Positions 34,900 through 44,351 of a stretch of DNA of 64,000 bases are shown here, one piece after another. The notes under the pieces are model-generated. The model ran no database searches. It saw only the letters and a program-made list of their open reading frames with translations, and was not told the origin of the DNA. The position numbers were made by a program, and so were the translations under genes. This DNA is from DGNJ01 sp002388905 (GTDB lineage Bacteria; Pseudomonadota; Gammaproteobacteria; Pseudomonadales; Porticoccaceae), in the NCBI GenBank assembly GCA_036843405.1, contig DAITSJ010000013.1:31044-95043 (forward strand). The letters run 5' to 3'. Numbering within the stretch: position 1 is the stretch's first letter; each line of letters begins with the position of its first letter.

Positions 34900-37092
34900 T
34901 CAGTCCTTAATGCCTTGAAGTCGAGCGACCGACAGGGGCGGCATACGGTGATCCCCGTCGTACCAGAGAACCTCGATCGCGGCTCCGTCGTTGTCGGCAC
35001 CGGCTTCGTTCGTGTTATGGCTGAACCTGATATTGGCATCCGGCTGATCTACGACCGGCGGGTTGATACCGCGATAGCGCATCAGTGCCGTCTTGCCGTA
35101 ATTTTTGGCGGGTTCATCCCGGGATTTGTCCCGATAGGTCACCAGACGGTTATCTTCCATGATCAGGGAGACCGGCCAATTGGTGTGGCCCGCGCAATTG
35201 GCCTTTGAAGCACCTCCCAACATCATGAATTCAGCGTTATCGGTTTTATCGGATTGCTGCAGAACACTTTCCCTGATCACCAGCTCGCCACCACAGGGCA
35301 TTTCCACAAGACGGGAATGTCGAGTGCGCCCCCCGAGAATTTGTGTGCTTTCGATAAACGTATTCCGGGCGCGGGACTTGACCAGGTGCCCCAACCGGTG
35401 GGAGCCGTGTATTTTCGAATCCCGGATCACCAGCTCGTCGGACCAGCCGGCGTAAATAACATGGGAGAGATCCGACTGCCGGTTAAGCCCGGTGTCGCCG
35501 ATATTGCTGTTCTCGATTACGAGGCGCCCGCCCCCGTTGCCAGTCAGGACACCCATCTCCTGATTCAGAATTGTGACGTTGCGAAGAGTGACATCGTAAT
35601 TGCGCCCCTGGATTCGGACACCGGCACAATTTGTATGGCATTCCGGTGGCACATCGGCAATCAGACCGTCGATGACCACGGGGCCGGGCCCGTCGACGAC
35701 GACAACCCCCTTGCCATGAACAGGCGCCGATAGCCGCACGCCTGACATGTGCAGGTCCAGAGGCTTATTAATGTAGATGCCTTTTTTATAGGTTCCCGCC
35801 GGAATAGTCACGGATTCACCGGCTTTGGCGCTGGTGATAAAGTCCTGGGGATCGACAGTCGAGGCCGCGACACCGGCTTTTTCCGGGTGCTTGTAAACCA
35901 GCACGCCGGCATCGGCCGTCGCCACACCCACGAAGACATCGCCATCGGGCAAATAAACCCATTTCGAGTAAACCCGCTTATCATTGCTGCCGGGCTTCTT
36001 GCCACGCCAGTTGGTGACAGAGTAGCTTTTGGTGTCGGGATCGAATTCCGTAACATTGTTACCGCCGTCCCAGAGCACCAGCTTGCCGTTGCGCATCGCC
36101 GCGCCCATGCCGAATCCCGTCGATTTTTTGGCGAAGCGGCTGCCGCGCGCATTCAACGGGATTTTCAGAATGCCGTACCGCTTGGACACGAACCACAGCG
36201 TATCGCGCTGCCCGTCCAGCACCAGATTGCCGTCGCTGTAGTCATTACCCATGTCCGCGGCCCGGGTCATGGTTTGCGCCGGCTGGCCGGGATCGAACTT
36301 GACCCCCTTGGCCGTGTTGGCACCGTAGAGCAACCAACCGTCCGCCAGCTCCACCGATGTCGGCAAGCCCCCTGCCAGCGTCACAGGGTGTTGTTTCCAG
36401 GTAAGCGGCGCCACCCCGTTACGGGTTTGCGACTCCGACGGATTGAATTCCCAGAGTTCTCCCCGGGAGCCGAAGTTGCCACCATCGTCACCGCCCTTGA
36501 GGCCGTAGATACCGGCCACCCAGAAGATGGTGCCCGTTTTGCTGGCGTACTGCACCCCATCGTAGGTGTGGGCAGAGGCGGGTCCACATTCGGGGTCGGG
36601 GATGTAAACACTCTCCGCTTTCTTGTTCCGGGAGATACCGCCGTAGGGCGCTTGTTCACCCTTTTCGACCTCGTAGGAAAGCCGGCAAGGGTCTTTCAGT
36701 CGCGTCCATTTTCCCCGGCTCAGGTCGAACTCGTAGACACCATTCCCCAGGTAGTCGGCGTGGCCGCCATTGGCGAGCAGATACAGTTTCTTCTGTCCGG
36801 CGTCGAAGGCCATACCGTTCCAGGCAATGAAGATGGATTTGGCCCCAGTCCAGCCACGGATGCTACTGTAGTAATCCAGACTTTCGGGGGAGGCGCCGGA
36901 CTTGAAAAAGCTGCCACCCAGCGAACACCAGCCACCGCCCTGTTGATCCAGCTTGTCGACACACGCTCCCAGGCTGTGTGCGGATACAGGGTCCGGCAGT
37001 TCGGCCTGGCCAGAGCGAACCTCTTCCGCTGATACACCCCAGGCGATAGCGGCCAGACAGATGGCGGTGAACGTCCTCCAGATCGTAGCCAT
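34900..37092 (-). CDS. Secreted kelch-like/beta-helix two-domain protein
   Basis: 730 residues with a signal peptide (1-22). Residues 60-415 contain about seven repeats with G-G or W-x-F patterns (N-G-G-H-A-D-Y-L, L-W-D-G-G-N-N) that resemble kelch or galactose-oxidase-type propeller blades. Residues 430-700 are a right-handed parallel beta-helix with repeated V-I-x-G and I-x-N motifs (V-V-D-G-P-G-P-V-V-I-D-G, V-T-L-R-N-V-T-I-L-N). The combination points to a surface or extracellular polysaccharide-binding or -acting protein; the catalytic function is not established. It lies convergent to the GNAT gene (15 nt gap). Confidence 0.75.
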   Translation of the reverse strand: MATIWRTFTAICLAAIAWGVSAEEVRSGQAELPDPVSAHSLGACVDKLDQQGGGWCSLGGSFFKSGASPESLDYYSSIRGWTGAKSIFIAWNGMAFDAGQKKLYLLANGGHADYLGNGVYEFDLSRGKWTRLKDPCRLSYEVEKGEQAPYGGISRNKKAESVYIPDPECGPASAHTYDGVQYASKTGTIFWVAGIYGLKGGDDGGNFGSRGELWEFNPSESQTRNGVAPLTWKQHPVTLAGGLPTSVELADGWLLYGANTAKGVKFDPGQPAQTMTRAADMGNDYSDGNLVLDGQRDTLWFVSKRYGILKIPLNARGSRFAKKSTGFGMGAAMRNGKLVLWDGGNNVTEFDPDTKSYSVTNWRGKKPGSNDKRVYSKWVYLPDGDVFVGVATADAGVLVYKHPEKAGVAASTVDPQDFITSAKAGESVTIPAGTYKKGIYINKPLDLHMSGVRLSAPVHGKGVVVVDGPGPVVIDGLIADVPPECHTNCAGVRIQGRNYDVTLRNVTILNQEMGVLTGNGGGRLVIENSNIGDTGLNRQSDLSHVIYAGWSDELVIRDSKIHGSHRLGHLVKSRARNTFIESTQILGGRTRHSRLVEMPCGGELVIRESVLQQSDKTDNAEFMMLGGASKANCAGHTNWPVSLIMEDNRLVTYRDKSRDEPAKNYGKTALMRYRGINPPVVDQPDANIRFSHNTNEAGADNDGAAIEVLWYDGDHRMPPLSVARLQGIKD

Positions 37093-37151
37093 GGAAGTAC
37101 CTCAATATTCTGTTGCGTTTATTGAACCCGCTCCGGACCGGACGCAGTGGA

Positions 37152-38411
37152 TCAATCGCCCCGATCGGCGGCAGCCTGGTCAAACAGGGCCGCCAGCTCC
37201 GCGGCCGCATGGGCGCGGGAGGATGTCTCGACGGCTTCCTCGGAGGCAACCGCCGCTGTCCCCTGTTCCACGGCATCGACAAAACCCGGGAATGACGCCC
37301 GAATGGCGGCGGCATCGTCGAGGGGCGTTATCGCCTCGATCCCCGCTTCGCGCATGACAGTGGCAGTATCGCCGCCGCTATCCGTCAGGGCGAACACCGG
37401 CCGGCGCGCCCTGAAGTACTCGTAAAGCTTGGCGGGAATCTGGTGGTTGCAGTTGGCGGCCTGAAGAATCAGCAAGCCGTCGGCGGCCAACATCTCCCGC
37501 AGCGCCTCCCGATAATCGATCCCCGGCGCCAGTTCGACCATATCGGCAATGTCCAGATCGCGAAGCATGGTCTGGTAGAGGTCGTCGTGACCGGTGGCGC
37601 GCAGAATAATGCGCACACGCCGCGCCGACAGGGCCCCCTCTCTCTTCAGGCCGGACAGCGCCTCGAAGAAGGCGCGGGGGTCCCGCTCGTTCGGGTACAG
37701 CACGCCGCTGTGCACCAGCGTCAGGGGCCCGGTTCGCTCCGGGCCGGAGGCGGGCTTTTCCGTTTCCACCGCGGCGAAAATATCTTCATTGTAGCCATTG
37801 GCGATCAACGACCACTTTTCGGCGGCTTGTTCGGGGTAACGCTCACGGTACATGCGTACCGCCCCGGGCGTGGTAAAGATGGCGCGGCTGCAGTACCGGA
37901 TCGTACGCCGCTCGATAGCCCGGAACATCTTGCGGCGTCGCGGGTCCGGCGGATAGTCCACCTCCGTCATGGAATCCCGGAAGTCCGCCACCCAGGGTAC
38001 GCCCGTCAGACGGTGCAGGGCGAGACCGATGAGGTGGGCCGTGGCAATGGGGTAGGTGGAAAATATCACCGAGGGCTTGTGACGCCGGATCAGCCGCAGC
38101 CCCGACAACACTCCGCCCGCAAACCAGGTGACCCAGCGATCCGGGAGGGCCATCGCATCCAGATAGCGACCCGCCACCGCCAGGTGTTTGCCGGTATCCA
38201 GGGCGAAGGCCCGTTTGACGAGCACATCGTCGGGGATGTCTCTCAATTGATCGGGGGAGGTGCTGGCATAAGCCCGCGGATGCGCGCTGAGCACAAGCGG
38301 TGTCCAGCCGTGCCGCCCCAGGTTCTGGGAAAAGGATAATGTCCGCTGAACCCCGCTGCTGACCCGGATCGGCGGATAGTGGTAGGCGATCAACAGGGCT
38401 TTCTTCACCAT
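37152..38411 (-). CDS. Family 4-type glycosyltransferase
   Basis: 419 residues from ATG 38411, which overlaps the hydrolase stop; an upstream ATG (38423) would add four residues. The N-terminal Y-H-Y-P-P-I-R-V-S-S-G-V-Q-R-T segment and the C-terminal A-K-L-Y-E-Y-F-R-A-R-R-P-V-F-A domain identify a GT-B glycosyltransferase with the E-x7-E type donor region less clear. Presumably it adds a sugar in EPS repeat-unit assembly. Last gene of the ACP-hydrolase-GT minus-strand group. Confidence 0.85.
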   Translation of the reverse strand: MVKKALLIAYHYPPIRVSSGVQRTLSFSQNLGRHGWTPLVLSAHPRAYASTSPDQLRDIPDDVLVKRAFALDTGKHLAVAGRYLDAMALPDRWVTWFAGGVLSGLRLIRRHKPSVIFSTYPIATAHLIGLALHRLTGVPWVADFRDSMTEVDYPPDPRRRKMFRAIERRTIRYCSRAIFTTPGAVRMYRERYPEQAAEKWSLIANGYNEDIFAAVETEKPASGPERTGPLTLVHSGVLYPNERDPRAFFEALSGLKREGALSARRVRIILRATGHDDLYQTMLRDLDIADMVELAPGIDYREALREMLAADGLLILQAANCNHQIPAKLYEYFRARRPVFALTDSGGDTATVMREAGIEAITPLDDAAAIRASFPGFVDAVEQGTAAVASEEAVETSSRAHAAAELAALFDQAAADRGD

Positions 38412-40159
38412 GACCGCAGCCAATCCGCCGTCATTTGCGACACCCGGTCGCGCCAGTCTCTCCGGGAGAAGGTATGGTCCGCCTCATCCATGCTCATGGT
38501 ACGGAACCTCTTTTTTGCCAACAGGTTGCGGAACTTTCGGGATGCCCTGACTGCATCCCGGAACTCGGCAGCGGTGAGATCATTACCGCTCAGAATCACA
38601 AGTGTCTCACCCCCAAATTTCGTCAACCCGGTGTACATGCTTTCAGCCAGGGAACGCCCCGCTGCAGGTCCGCTTTCGGAAGCGGCGTTCGCCTCACCTG
38701 GAGAGTGGCCAGACTGTTCCCGACCCAGGGCCCTGCGAACATTCTGACCCAGTCCGCCCAACGACCGACGGATAGCGATTCCCCGCGAAAAAACCTTCTG
38801 CCAGAAAGCACGGCTGAACAACCGTTGCAGGTAATAATGCCGGAGATAGGCTTTTGCCGCCCCCGACTCACTTCGCACCCAGGGATTCAACAGTATCAGG
38901 CCAGCCACCCGCTTGTCAGACCCTGCGTACCAGGCGGCAGCGGTAGCGGCATCACACAACCCCCAGATAACGACTTCTCGCACCTCCGGACACTGGTTCT
39001 GGAAACAGTCAATGGCGTTGGCGATATCGTCGTGAATGCCCCCAAAGCCGGCAAACGGCCCTTCGCTGTCACCAATCCCCCGGTAATCGAAACGAAAAAC
39101 AGGAATACCCTGTTCCGCCAGAAAACGGGCCAGCAATACGAACTGGCGGTGGCTGCCCACCCGGTACTGGGGACCGCCCACCACCAGCACAACGCCGCGA
39201 TCGACGGGTTCGCTGACGGTGTGCAGCACACCCACCAGTTCGCTGTCGTGACAAGAAAAGGTAACAGGCCGTTCGCCGTCAGGGACAATCGCGGGTTCGA
39301 CGTGCTCGAACTCTCCCGGGTTCCCGGTCGCCGGGGCCGGCGAACCGAGCAACTCGGAAGTGGTCTCGATCAACGAGGGTGCGAAAGCGATCTCCTGGGT
39401 ACTCCAGAAGGGCTCGCCTTCGATAACCCCCGTATCGACCCGAAGTCCCGCCCCCCGCCAGTTATCCACCAGCCTTCCCGAGGCGGGGGGAAGCGGCTTG
39501 CCGCCAGCCCCGGCGACTTCCAGCCAAAGGACTTGGGCGTTTGCAGGCACGGGCAAATCCTGCATCTTCAGTTGATCCAACTGCTCGACCAATGAAGGTT
39601 GTAGGGTATAACCGGCAACCTCCAGGGCATCGCCCCGGGTCACCTGCTCCCGCAAATCAGAGACCGTGATTTTGTCGCCCGCCATCATGGCCACGGCGAC
39701 CTTCATGCGAAGAAAGCGGGTGATAAACTTCTCGCCATCGAGGACGGGCTGCCAGAAGACCAGTCGCCCCACCCTGTCCCGCAGCCGGTCGCCGTGGACG
39801 GAGAGCATCTCCAGCGCCAGCAGGCAGCCGGTGCGCACCCCCCAGAAGTCGATGGTCCCGGCCCCCTGCTCGAGGACCCAGTCCAGAAGACTGCCGGCGT
39901 CTTGCCTCCAGGTTTCCCAGTCGGCGTCGCCGAAGCCCCCCTGGCTGTCACCAGTGCCACACCAGTCCGGCACCACAACCACGTAACCGGATGCGGCCAG
40001 CGCCCTGGCCTGTCGACTGGTCATGGGCCGGCATTTGTTCATCTCCTCGGCAAACGGAGGGAAGTGAACGATCCAGTGGTTAAGGGAATATCCCTCGTCG
40101 GGCAAGTAAAGGGCAACAAACAGTTTGCCCTTCGAGCCGGGCAGGTAAACGGGCTTCAT
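38405..40159 (-). CDS. Fused exosortase A-associated hydrolases (type 2 + type 1)
   Basis: 584 residues made of two alpha/beta-hydrolase domains. Domain 1 (about 1-275) has W-G-V-R-T-G at 106-111, where the usual G-x-S-x-G serine is replaced by Arg, as in the 'hydrolase 2' family. Domain 2 (about 292-584) carries G-L-C-D-A-A-T at 400-406 with Cys402 in the nucleophile place, the 'hydrolase 1' feature. These are normally separate genes. ATG 40159 is chosen; a TTG at 40180 directly after the ACP stop would add seven residues. Confidence 0.88.
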   Translation of the reverse strand: MKPVYLPGSKGKLFVALYLPDEGYSLNHWIVHFPPFAEEMNKCRPMTSRQARALAASGYVVVVPDWCGTGDSQGGFGDADWETWRQDAGSLLDWVLEQGAGTIDFWGVRTGCLLALEMLSVHGDRLRDRVGRLVFWQPVLDGEKFITRFLRMKVAVAMMAGDKITVSDLREQVTRGDALEVAGYTLQPSLVEQLDQLKMQDLPVPANAQVLWLEVAGAGGKPLPPASGRLVDNWRGAGLRVDTGVIEGEPFWSTQEIAFAPSLIETTSELLGSPAPATGNPGEFEHVEPAIVPDGERPVTFSCHDSELVGVLHTVSEPVDRGVVLVVGGPQYRVGSHRQFVLLARFLAEQGIPVFRFDYRGIGDSEGPFAGFGGIHDDIANAIDCFQNQCPEVREVVIWGLCDAATAAAWYAGSDKRVAGLILLNPWVRSESGAAKAYLRHYYLQRLFSRAFWQKVFSRGIAIRRSLGGLGQNVRRALGREQSGHSPGEANAASESGPAAGRSLAESMYTGLTKFGGETLVILSGNDLTAAEFRDAVRASRKFRNLLAKKRFRTMSMDEADHTFSRRDWRDRVSQMTADWLRSW

Positions 40160-40180
40160 TCCGTGGCGGCAGGCTCGCAA

Positions 40181-40432
40181 TCAGGCGCTGACTTTCTGAT
40201 TAACAAAAGCGTGGAGTGAACCCAGTGTCTCGAAGACCTCCGCGTCGACTTCGTCGTCGTCGATGGCCACATCGAAATTGTCCTCGATGGCGGTGATTAC
40301 GTAGACAACGGCCATGGAATCGAACTCGGGTACCTCCCCGAGGAGCCCACTGTTTTCATCCATCCGGCTGCCTGCTTCTCCCAACTGCAATACCTCGCAG
40401 ATAATGGTTCTCACCTCTTCCAGCGTGGCCAT
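40181..40432 (-). CDS. Acyl carrier protein, exosortase A locus
   Basis: 83 residues, acidic helical protein. The phosphopantetheine serine is S39 in E-F-D-S-M-A-V, where DSM replaces the more common DSL. ACPs of this type sit beside the exosortase A hydrolases and ligase and may supply acyl chains to the locus acyltransferases. It is the first gene of a minus-strand group with the hydrolase fusion, which starts within 22 nt. Confidence 0.9.
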   Translation of the reverse strand: MATLEEVRTIICEVLQLGEAGSRMDENSGLLGEVPEFDSMAVVYVITAIEDNFDVAIDDDEVDAEVFETLGSLHAFVNQKVSA

Positions 40433-40749
40433 TCACTTACTCCTGTCACGGTCTTCTAACACTATGCATTTATACCTGTAGCGACTGAGAGCTGTTATTA
40501 TGCATAACTGCTGGTGATGGTCCATTATCCTACTACCAACTGTCGCTCTTATATCGCATCATGGCTTTCTTCGCTTTTAGCGATGATAATGCCATCGGCC
40601 TGCTTCAGCCAGCATCGGCGTTGCCGATGACATTGCCATCGCGGCGCGGAAAGCGGGGAGAATAGCAGTAGAGCCCCGCTATTGTTAATGCAACTCGACG
40701 GATGGCACTCTCACCGGATAAGGCCGAGCGGAAAAGGACCCCTAACCCC
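40433..40749. other. Divergent intergenic region between the ACP and asparagine-synthase-like genes
   Basis: About 317 nt. It contains the possible sigma-54 site at 40579-40594 and a patch of short GATGG/GCCATC-type inverted repeats near 40586-40641. No gene is seen. Confidence 0.5.
40579..40594 (-). promoter_or_regulatory. Possible sigma-54 promoter upstream of the ACP gene
   Basis: On the minus strand TGGCATTATCATCGCT has GG and GC 10 nt apart and a perfect TGGCA -24 box, but a weak -12 box (TCGCT for TTGCW). It is 147 nt before the ACP start. It was found by eye and is weaker than the site at 25540. Confidence 0.4.
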
Positions 40750-42624
40750 ATGAGCAATCTGTCTATGCAAGCTATCCAGGCAAAGGGTGCCCGACTGGCG
40801 GGTCTTTTTGGGTGGATCAGCTCCGGGAGGCCCAATCATCCGGTGGAGAACGTTCTAGACGCTATGCAGGCAGGCCTGAGTTCTTCATTGCCCGTCAGAC
40901 AGGGCACCGGCTTACAAAGCGGCTGGGCTTCCACCGGCGAAATTGCCGACCTGGCAGGGCACGTCGGAACTGCCATCATCGGTACTCCCCTGTGGGACGA
41001 CCCGGAACTGGCGGGTATCGCCACTAGCGAAGGTTCCGCGGCCGCCCTAAGCAGGGCCTACGCAAAGCAGGGGCCGGGTTTTATAAACACCCTCAAAGGG
41101 CCGTACTCTCTCGCCGTGGTGGACCCGGAAAAAGGCGAGGCCATCCTTGCCACCGACCGTATGGGGCGTTTTCCCCTCTACTACGCCGTCGCCAACGGCA
41201 CCCTGGTATTTGGCACCACCGCCAACTGCGTGCTCGCCCATCCCGGAGTCGAGCGCGACATCGACCCCCAGGGCATTTACAACTACGTGTATTTCCATAT
41301 GATCCCCAGCCCCGGGACCCTATTTCGTGGAGTCAGGAAACTGCGGGCGGGGGAAGTCCTCCAATTCCGCAACGGCGATATCACGGTCGAAAAACACTGG
41401 CAGCCGGCATTCAGCGAACAGGCGCCAGGCAACTCCGCCGACCTCTACCGCCAGCTCAAGACCACGCTGGACAACTCGGTCCGCAAGGCCCTGCCGGATG
41501 ATGTGCCCACAGGCGCTTTCCTCAGCGGCGGACTCGACAGCTCAACGGTTACCGGGGTTCTCTCAGAGATCAGCGACAACCGGGCCCTGGCATTCGCCAT
41601 CGGTTTTCAGGCCGACGGCTATGACGAGATGGCTTACGCCAGAATCACCGCCAGGCACTTCGGCGTCGACCTCCACGAATACTATGTCACGCCCGACGAC
41701 GTGGTGGAGGCGCTGCCTCTGATTGCCGGCAGCTACGACGAGCCGTTCGGCAATTCCTCCGCCCTGCCCGCCTGGTTCTGCGCGCGGATGGCAGCCGACC
41801 AGGGTGTCGATCGACTACTGGCCGGCGACGGGGGCGACGAGTTGTTCGCGGGCAACGAACGCTACGCCAAACAGAAGCTTTTCGAGCGTTACGGGTTGAT
41901 ACCCGACGTCATACGGGGCCTGCTGGAACCGTCCGTGAACGCCGCGGCAGATCGGCTGCCCCTGGCCGGCAAGGCGAAAAGCTATATCGAGCAGGCGCGA
42001 ACCCCCCTGCCCGACCGGCTTCAGACCTACAACTTCCTGCACCGGCACGCGCCCGGTGACATCTTCGCGGAAGCATTCCTGGAGAAAGTCGATACCGGCT
42101 ACCCGCTGGAACTTCTGCGGGAAAATTACAAGCTCGACACGGACGCCTCCACGCTCAACAGGATGCTCTATCTGGACTGGCAAATCACCCTGGCCGACAA
42201 CGACCTGCGGAAAGTCAGCCAGACATGCAGTCTGGCCGGAGTCGATGTGTCCTACCCCATGCTGGATGACGAACTGGTGGCGCTCTCCACCCGTATCCCC
42301 AGCGCCATGAAGCTGAAGGGGCAGAACCTGAGGGCGTTTTACAAGGATGCGCTCAGGGGCTGGCTGCCGGACGAGACCATCGCCAAGAAGAAACAGGGCT
42401 TCGGCCTCCCCTTCGGCGTCTGGATGCAATCCGAGAAGGCGCTCCAGGAACTGGCCTACGACAACCTGATGTCGATCAAGAAACACCATATCCTGAATCC
42501 CGGGTTTATCGACGAACTCATCGACCTGCACCGATCGGGACACGCCGCCTATTACGGCGAACTGATATGGATACTGACGGTGTTCGAGCTTTGGACGAAA
42601 AACCATCCGAGGACGGACGACTGA
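40750..42624 (+). CDS. Asparagine synthase (glutamine-hydrolysing)-like amidotransferase without the glutaminase cysteine
   Basis: 624 residues. C-terminal ATP-pyrophosphatase domain: S-G-G-L-D-S-S-T-V and G-D-G-G-D-E-L-F. The N-terminal Ntn glutaminase fold is recognisable (A-T-D-R-M-G-R-F-P-L-Y-Y) but the chain begins with A-R-L-A-G-L-F-G-W rather than M-C-G-I-F-G, so the catalytic Cys2 is absent. It may use free ammonia or another amine. Start ATG 40750 (AAGGA upstream) is a compromise; ATGs at 40702 and 40765 are alternatives, and none restores the Cys. It belongs to the exosortase A-associated amidotransferase group by context. Confidence 0.85.
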   Translation: MSNLSMQAIQAKGARLAGLFGWISSGRPNHPVENVLDAMQAGLSSSLPVRQGTGLQSGWASTGEIADLAGHVGTAIIGTPLWDDPELAGIATSEGSAAALSRAYAKQGPGFINTLKGPYSLAVVDPEKGEAILATDRMGRFPLYYAVANGTLVFGTTANCVLAHPGVERDIDPQGIYNYVYFHMIPSPGTLFRGVRKLRAGEVLQFRNGDITVEKHWQPAFSEQAPGNSADLYRQLKTTLDNSVRKALPDDVPTGAFLSGGLDSSTVTGVLSEISDNRALAFAIGFQADGYDEMAYARITARHFGVDLHEYYVTPDDVVEALPLIAGSYDEPFGNSSALPAWFCARMAADQGVDRLLAGDGGDELFAGNERYAKQKLFERYGLIPDVIRGLLEPSVNAAADRLPLAGKAKSYIEQARTPLPDRLQTYNFLHRHAPGDIFAEAFLEKVDTGYPLELLRENYKLDTDASTLNRMLYLDWQITLADNDLRKVSQTCSLAGVDVSYPMLDDELVALSTRIPSAMKLKGQNLRAFYKDALRGWLPDETIAKKKQGFGLPFGVWMQSEKALQELAYDNLMSIKKHHILNPGFIDELIDLHRSGHAAYYGELIWILTVFELWTKNHPRTDD

Positions 42625-42738
42625 CTGATTGCTCATGAACTACCCTGTCACCAAGCTTGCCTGCCTTAAAGCCCCACTGAAGCCCGGCCCGATGGTCGGC
42701 CATGGCCTCTGGTTGCCCGATGATCAGGGAGACCGTCC

Positions 42739-44211
42739 TTGAGCGTTATCCGCCGTTCCTTCGGGCTTTCCGCCGCCAGTAAATACACCCAGTTTATGCT
42801 GGTGCTGGGCTCCAACATGGTCATCGCCCGGCTCCTGACGCCGGAAGAGATCGGCGTTTACGCCGTTGCGGCGGTTCTGGCAGGCATCGCCCAGATCTTT
42901 CGGGATCTGGGCATCGGCCAGTACCTGATCCGCGAGCCCGAGATTACCGAGCCCAAACTCAGGGCCGCCTTCACGTTGATGACTACCATGGCCTGGACAC
43001 TGGGCACGGGACTTGCTTTATCAGCCGGCTATCTGGCGACTTTCTACGAAGAACCTGCATTGCGAACCGTTCTTCGAATCCAGGCCCTGTCCTTCTTCAT
43101 TATTCCTTTCGGCGCCATCAGCCTCACCCTTTTAAAGCGCGATTTCCGTTTTGGTGCCAACTATGTGGTGGATATCGCCGCCAGCGCCACCCAGATCACC
43201 ATAGCGATCACCCTCGCCGCGATCGGTTTCGGTGCGCCCAGCCTGGCCTGGGGGTCGGTTGCCGGCGTACTGGTAACCTCAATCGGCGCAGTGCTTGCAC
43301 GCCGCGGCCGGTTCGCCTTTCGACCCAGCCTGAAAGGGGCAAGAGCCATATTACGCTTTGGCGGTTATATTACGGCCACGAATCTTCTCGGCAACTTCAA
43401 CAGGGATATTACGGAACTGATGATCGGCAAATGGATGGGCATGTCATCCCTGGCCTACTTCAGCAAGGCGTTGCTGCCCAACACGGCTTTCAGCCAATTG
43501 ATGATGGGCGCCCTCCGCCCCGTACTGTTGCCCGCCTTCTCCAAAAAAATCCGAGAGCACGACTTCCGGCAACCGTTTCTATACGGTATATCCTGTCTCA
43601 CCGCAGTGGCTTTTCCAAGCCTGTTGCTGGCGGCATTTCTGGCCGATTGGATCGTCATCCTGCTCTTTGGTTCCCAGTGGGGACAGACAGTAGAACCCAT
43701 GCGCTTCTTCGCCATTTCCGCCGCAATTTGGTCGACGACGGCGTTATCCAGCCCCCTGCTGGTGGCGATGGGCCATCCGCAGGTGCCCATGAAAATCCAG
43801 TTGGTGACGGTCCCGTTACGGATCGGTCTGATCGCCCTCGCCATCCCCCATGGCCTGGTGATGATCGCCCAGGCCTGGTTGCTATCTGTGATTCTAGGCG
43901 CAGCCCTGAGTTTCTACATGGTCGGGCGACTATCGGGCATCCGGCTACGGGAAATCGGTGGTGCCACTGCTCCGGCGGTTTTCCTGGGCGGCCCCATCGC
44001 CGTGCTGGTGGGAAGCGTTGCCTGGTGGATTGGCCCCGATATTAATGCCGCCAACGGGATCGTGGTTCTCCTGACGGCGGGGACGAGCTTCTCGCTGATC
44101 TGGGGCTTGGCCCTGCTGGCCCTTAAACACCCCCTTTACCTGGAATTCCGGGGGTTACTGGGCTGGGCGCGGCGACGCGCTGAACGCACCTACTCAACAG
44201 GTGAAACATGA
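42739..44211 (+). CDS. Oligosaccharide flippase (Wzx-type, MATE/MVF family)
   Basis: 490 residues, about 14 helices. Start TTG 42739 has GGGAGA about 6 nt upstream. The N-terminus (R-R-S-F-G-L-S-A-A-S-K-Y) and the L-L-T-P-E-E-I-G-V-Y and D-L-G-I-G-Q-Y-L-I-R motifs are standard for lipopolysaccharide/EPS flippases. It would move undecaprenyl-linked repeat units to the periplasm. Its stop overlaps a short coupled ORF at 44208. Confidence 0.9.
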   Translation: MSVIRRSFGLSAASKYTQFMLVLGSNMVIARLLTPEEIGVYAVAAVLAGIAQIFRDLGIGQYLIREPEITEPKLRAAFTLMTTMAWTLGTGLALSAGYLATFYEEPALRTVLRIQALSFFIIPFGAISLTLLKRDFRFGANYVVDIAASATQITIAITLAAIGFGAPSLAWGSVAGVLVTSIGAVLARRGRFAFRPSLKGARAILRFGGYITATNLLGNFNRDITELMIGKWMGMSSLAYFSKALLPNTAFSQLMMGALRPVLLPAFSKKIREHDFRQPFLYGISCLTAVAFPSLLLAAFLADWIVILLFGSQWGQTVEPMRFFAISAAIWSTTALSSPLLVAMGHPQVPMKIQLVTVPLRIGLIALAIPHGLVMIAQAWLLSVILGAALSFYMVGRLSGIRLREIGGATAPAVFLGGPIAVLVGSVAWWIGPDINAANGIVVLLTAGTSFSLIWGLALLALKHPLYLEFRGLLGWARRRAERTYSTGET

Positions 44212-44351
44212 CGGTGGGAGCGCAACATTTGACAGAAAACGGCCAACACGAGTTCAAAATCAAGCCAATGCAACTGGATTTCGACCCGGAAAAAGTGTAC
44301 AAGTATAGCATTCAAAGATCACCCACCAATAAAGGACTTCGGCCGCCATGA
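44208..44351 (+). CDS. Small 47-residue ORF coupled between flippase and sulfotransferase
   Basis: ATG 44208 overlaps the flippase stop (ATGA) and the stop TGA 44349-44351 overlaps the sulfotransferase ATG at 44348 (ATGA), so both ends show the coupling seen for true genes. A purine-rich AGGTGA precedes the start. The protein is hydrophilic (47 residues, ends in L-R-P-P) with no recognised motif. It could be a real small protein or a translational relay; no homology can be claimed. Confidence 0.45.
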   Translation: MTVGAQHLTENGQHEFKIKPMQLDFDPEKVYKYSIQRSPTNKGLRPP

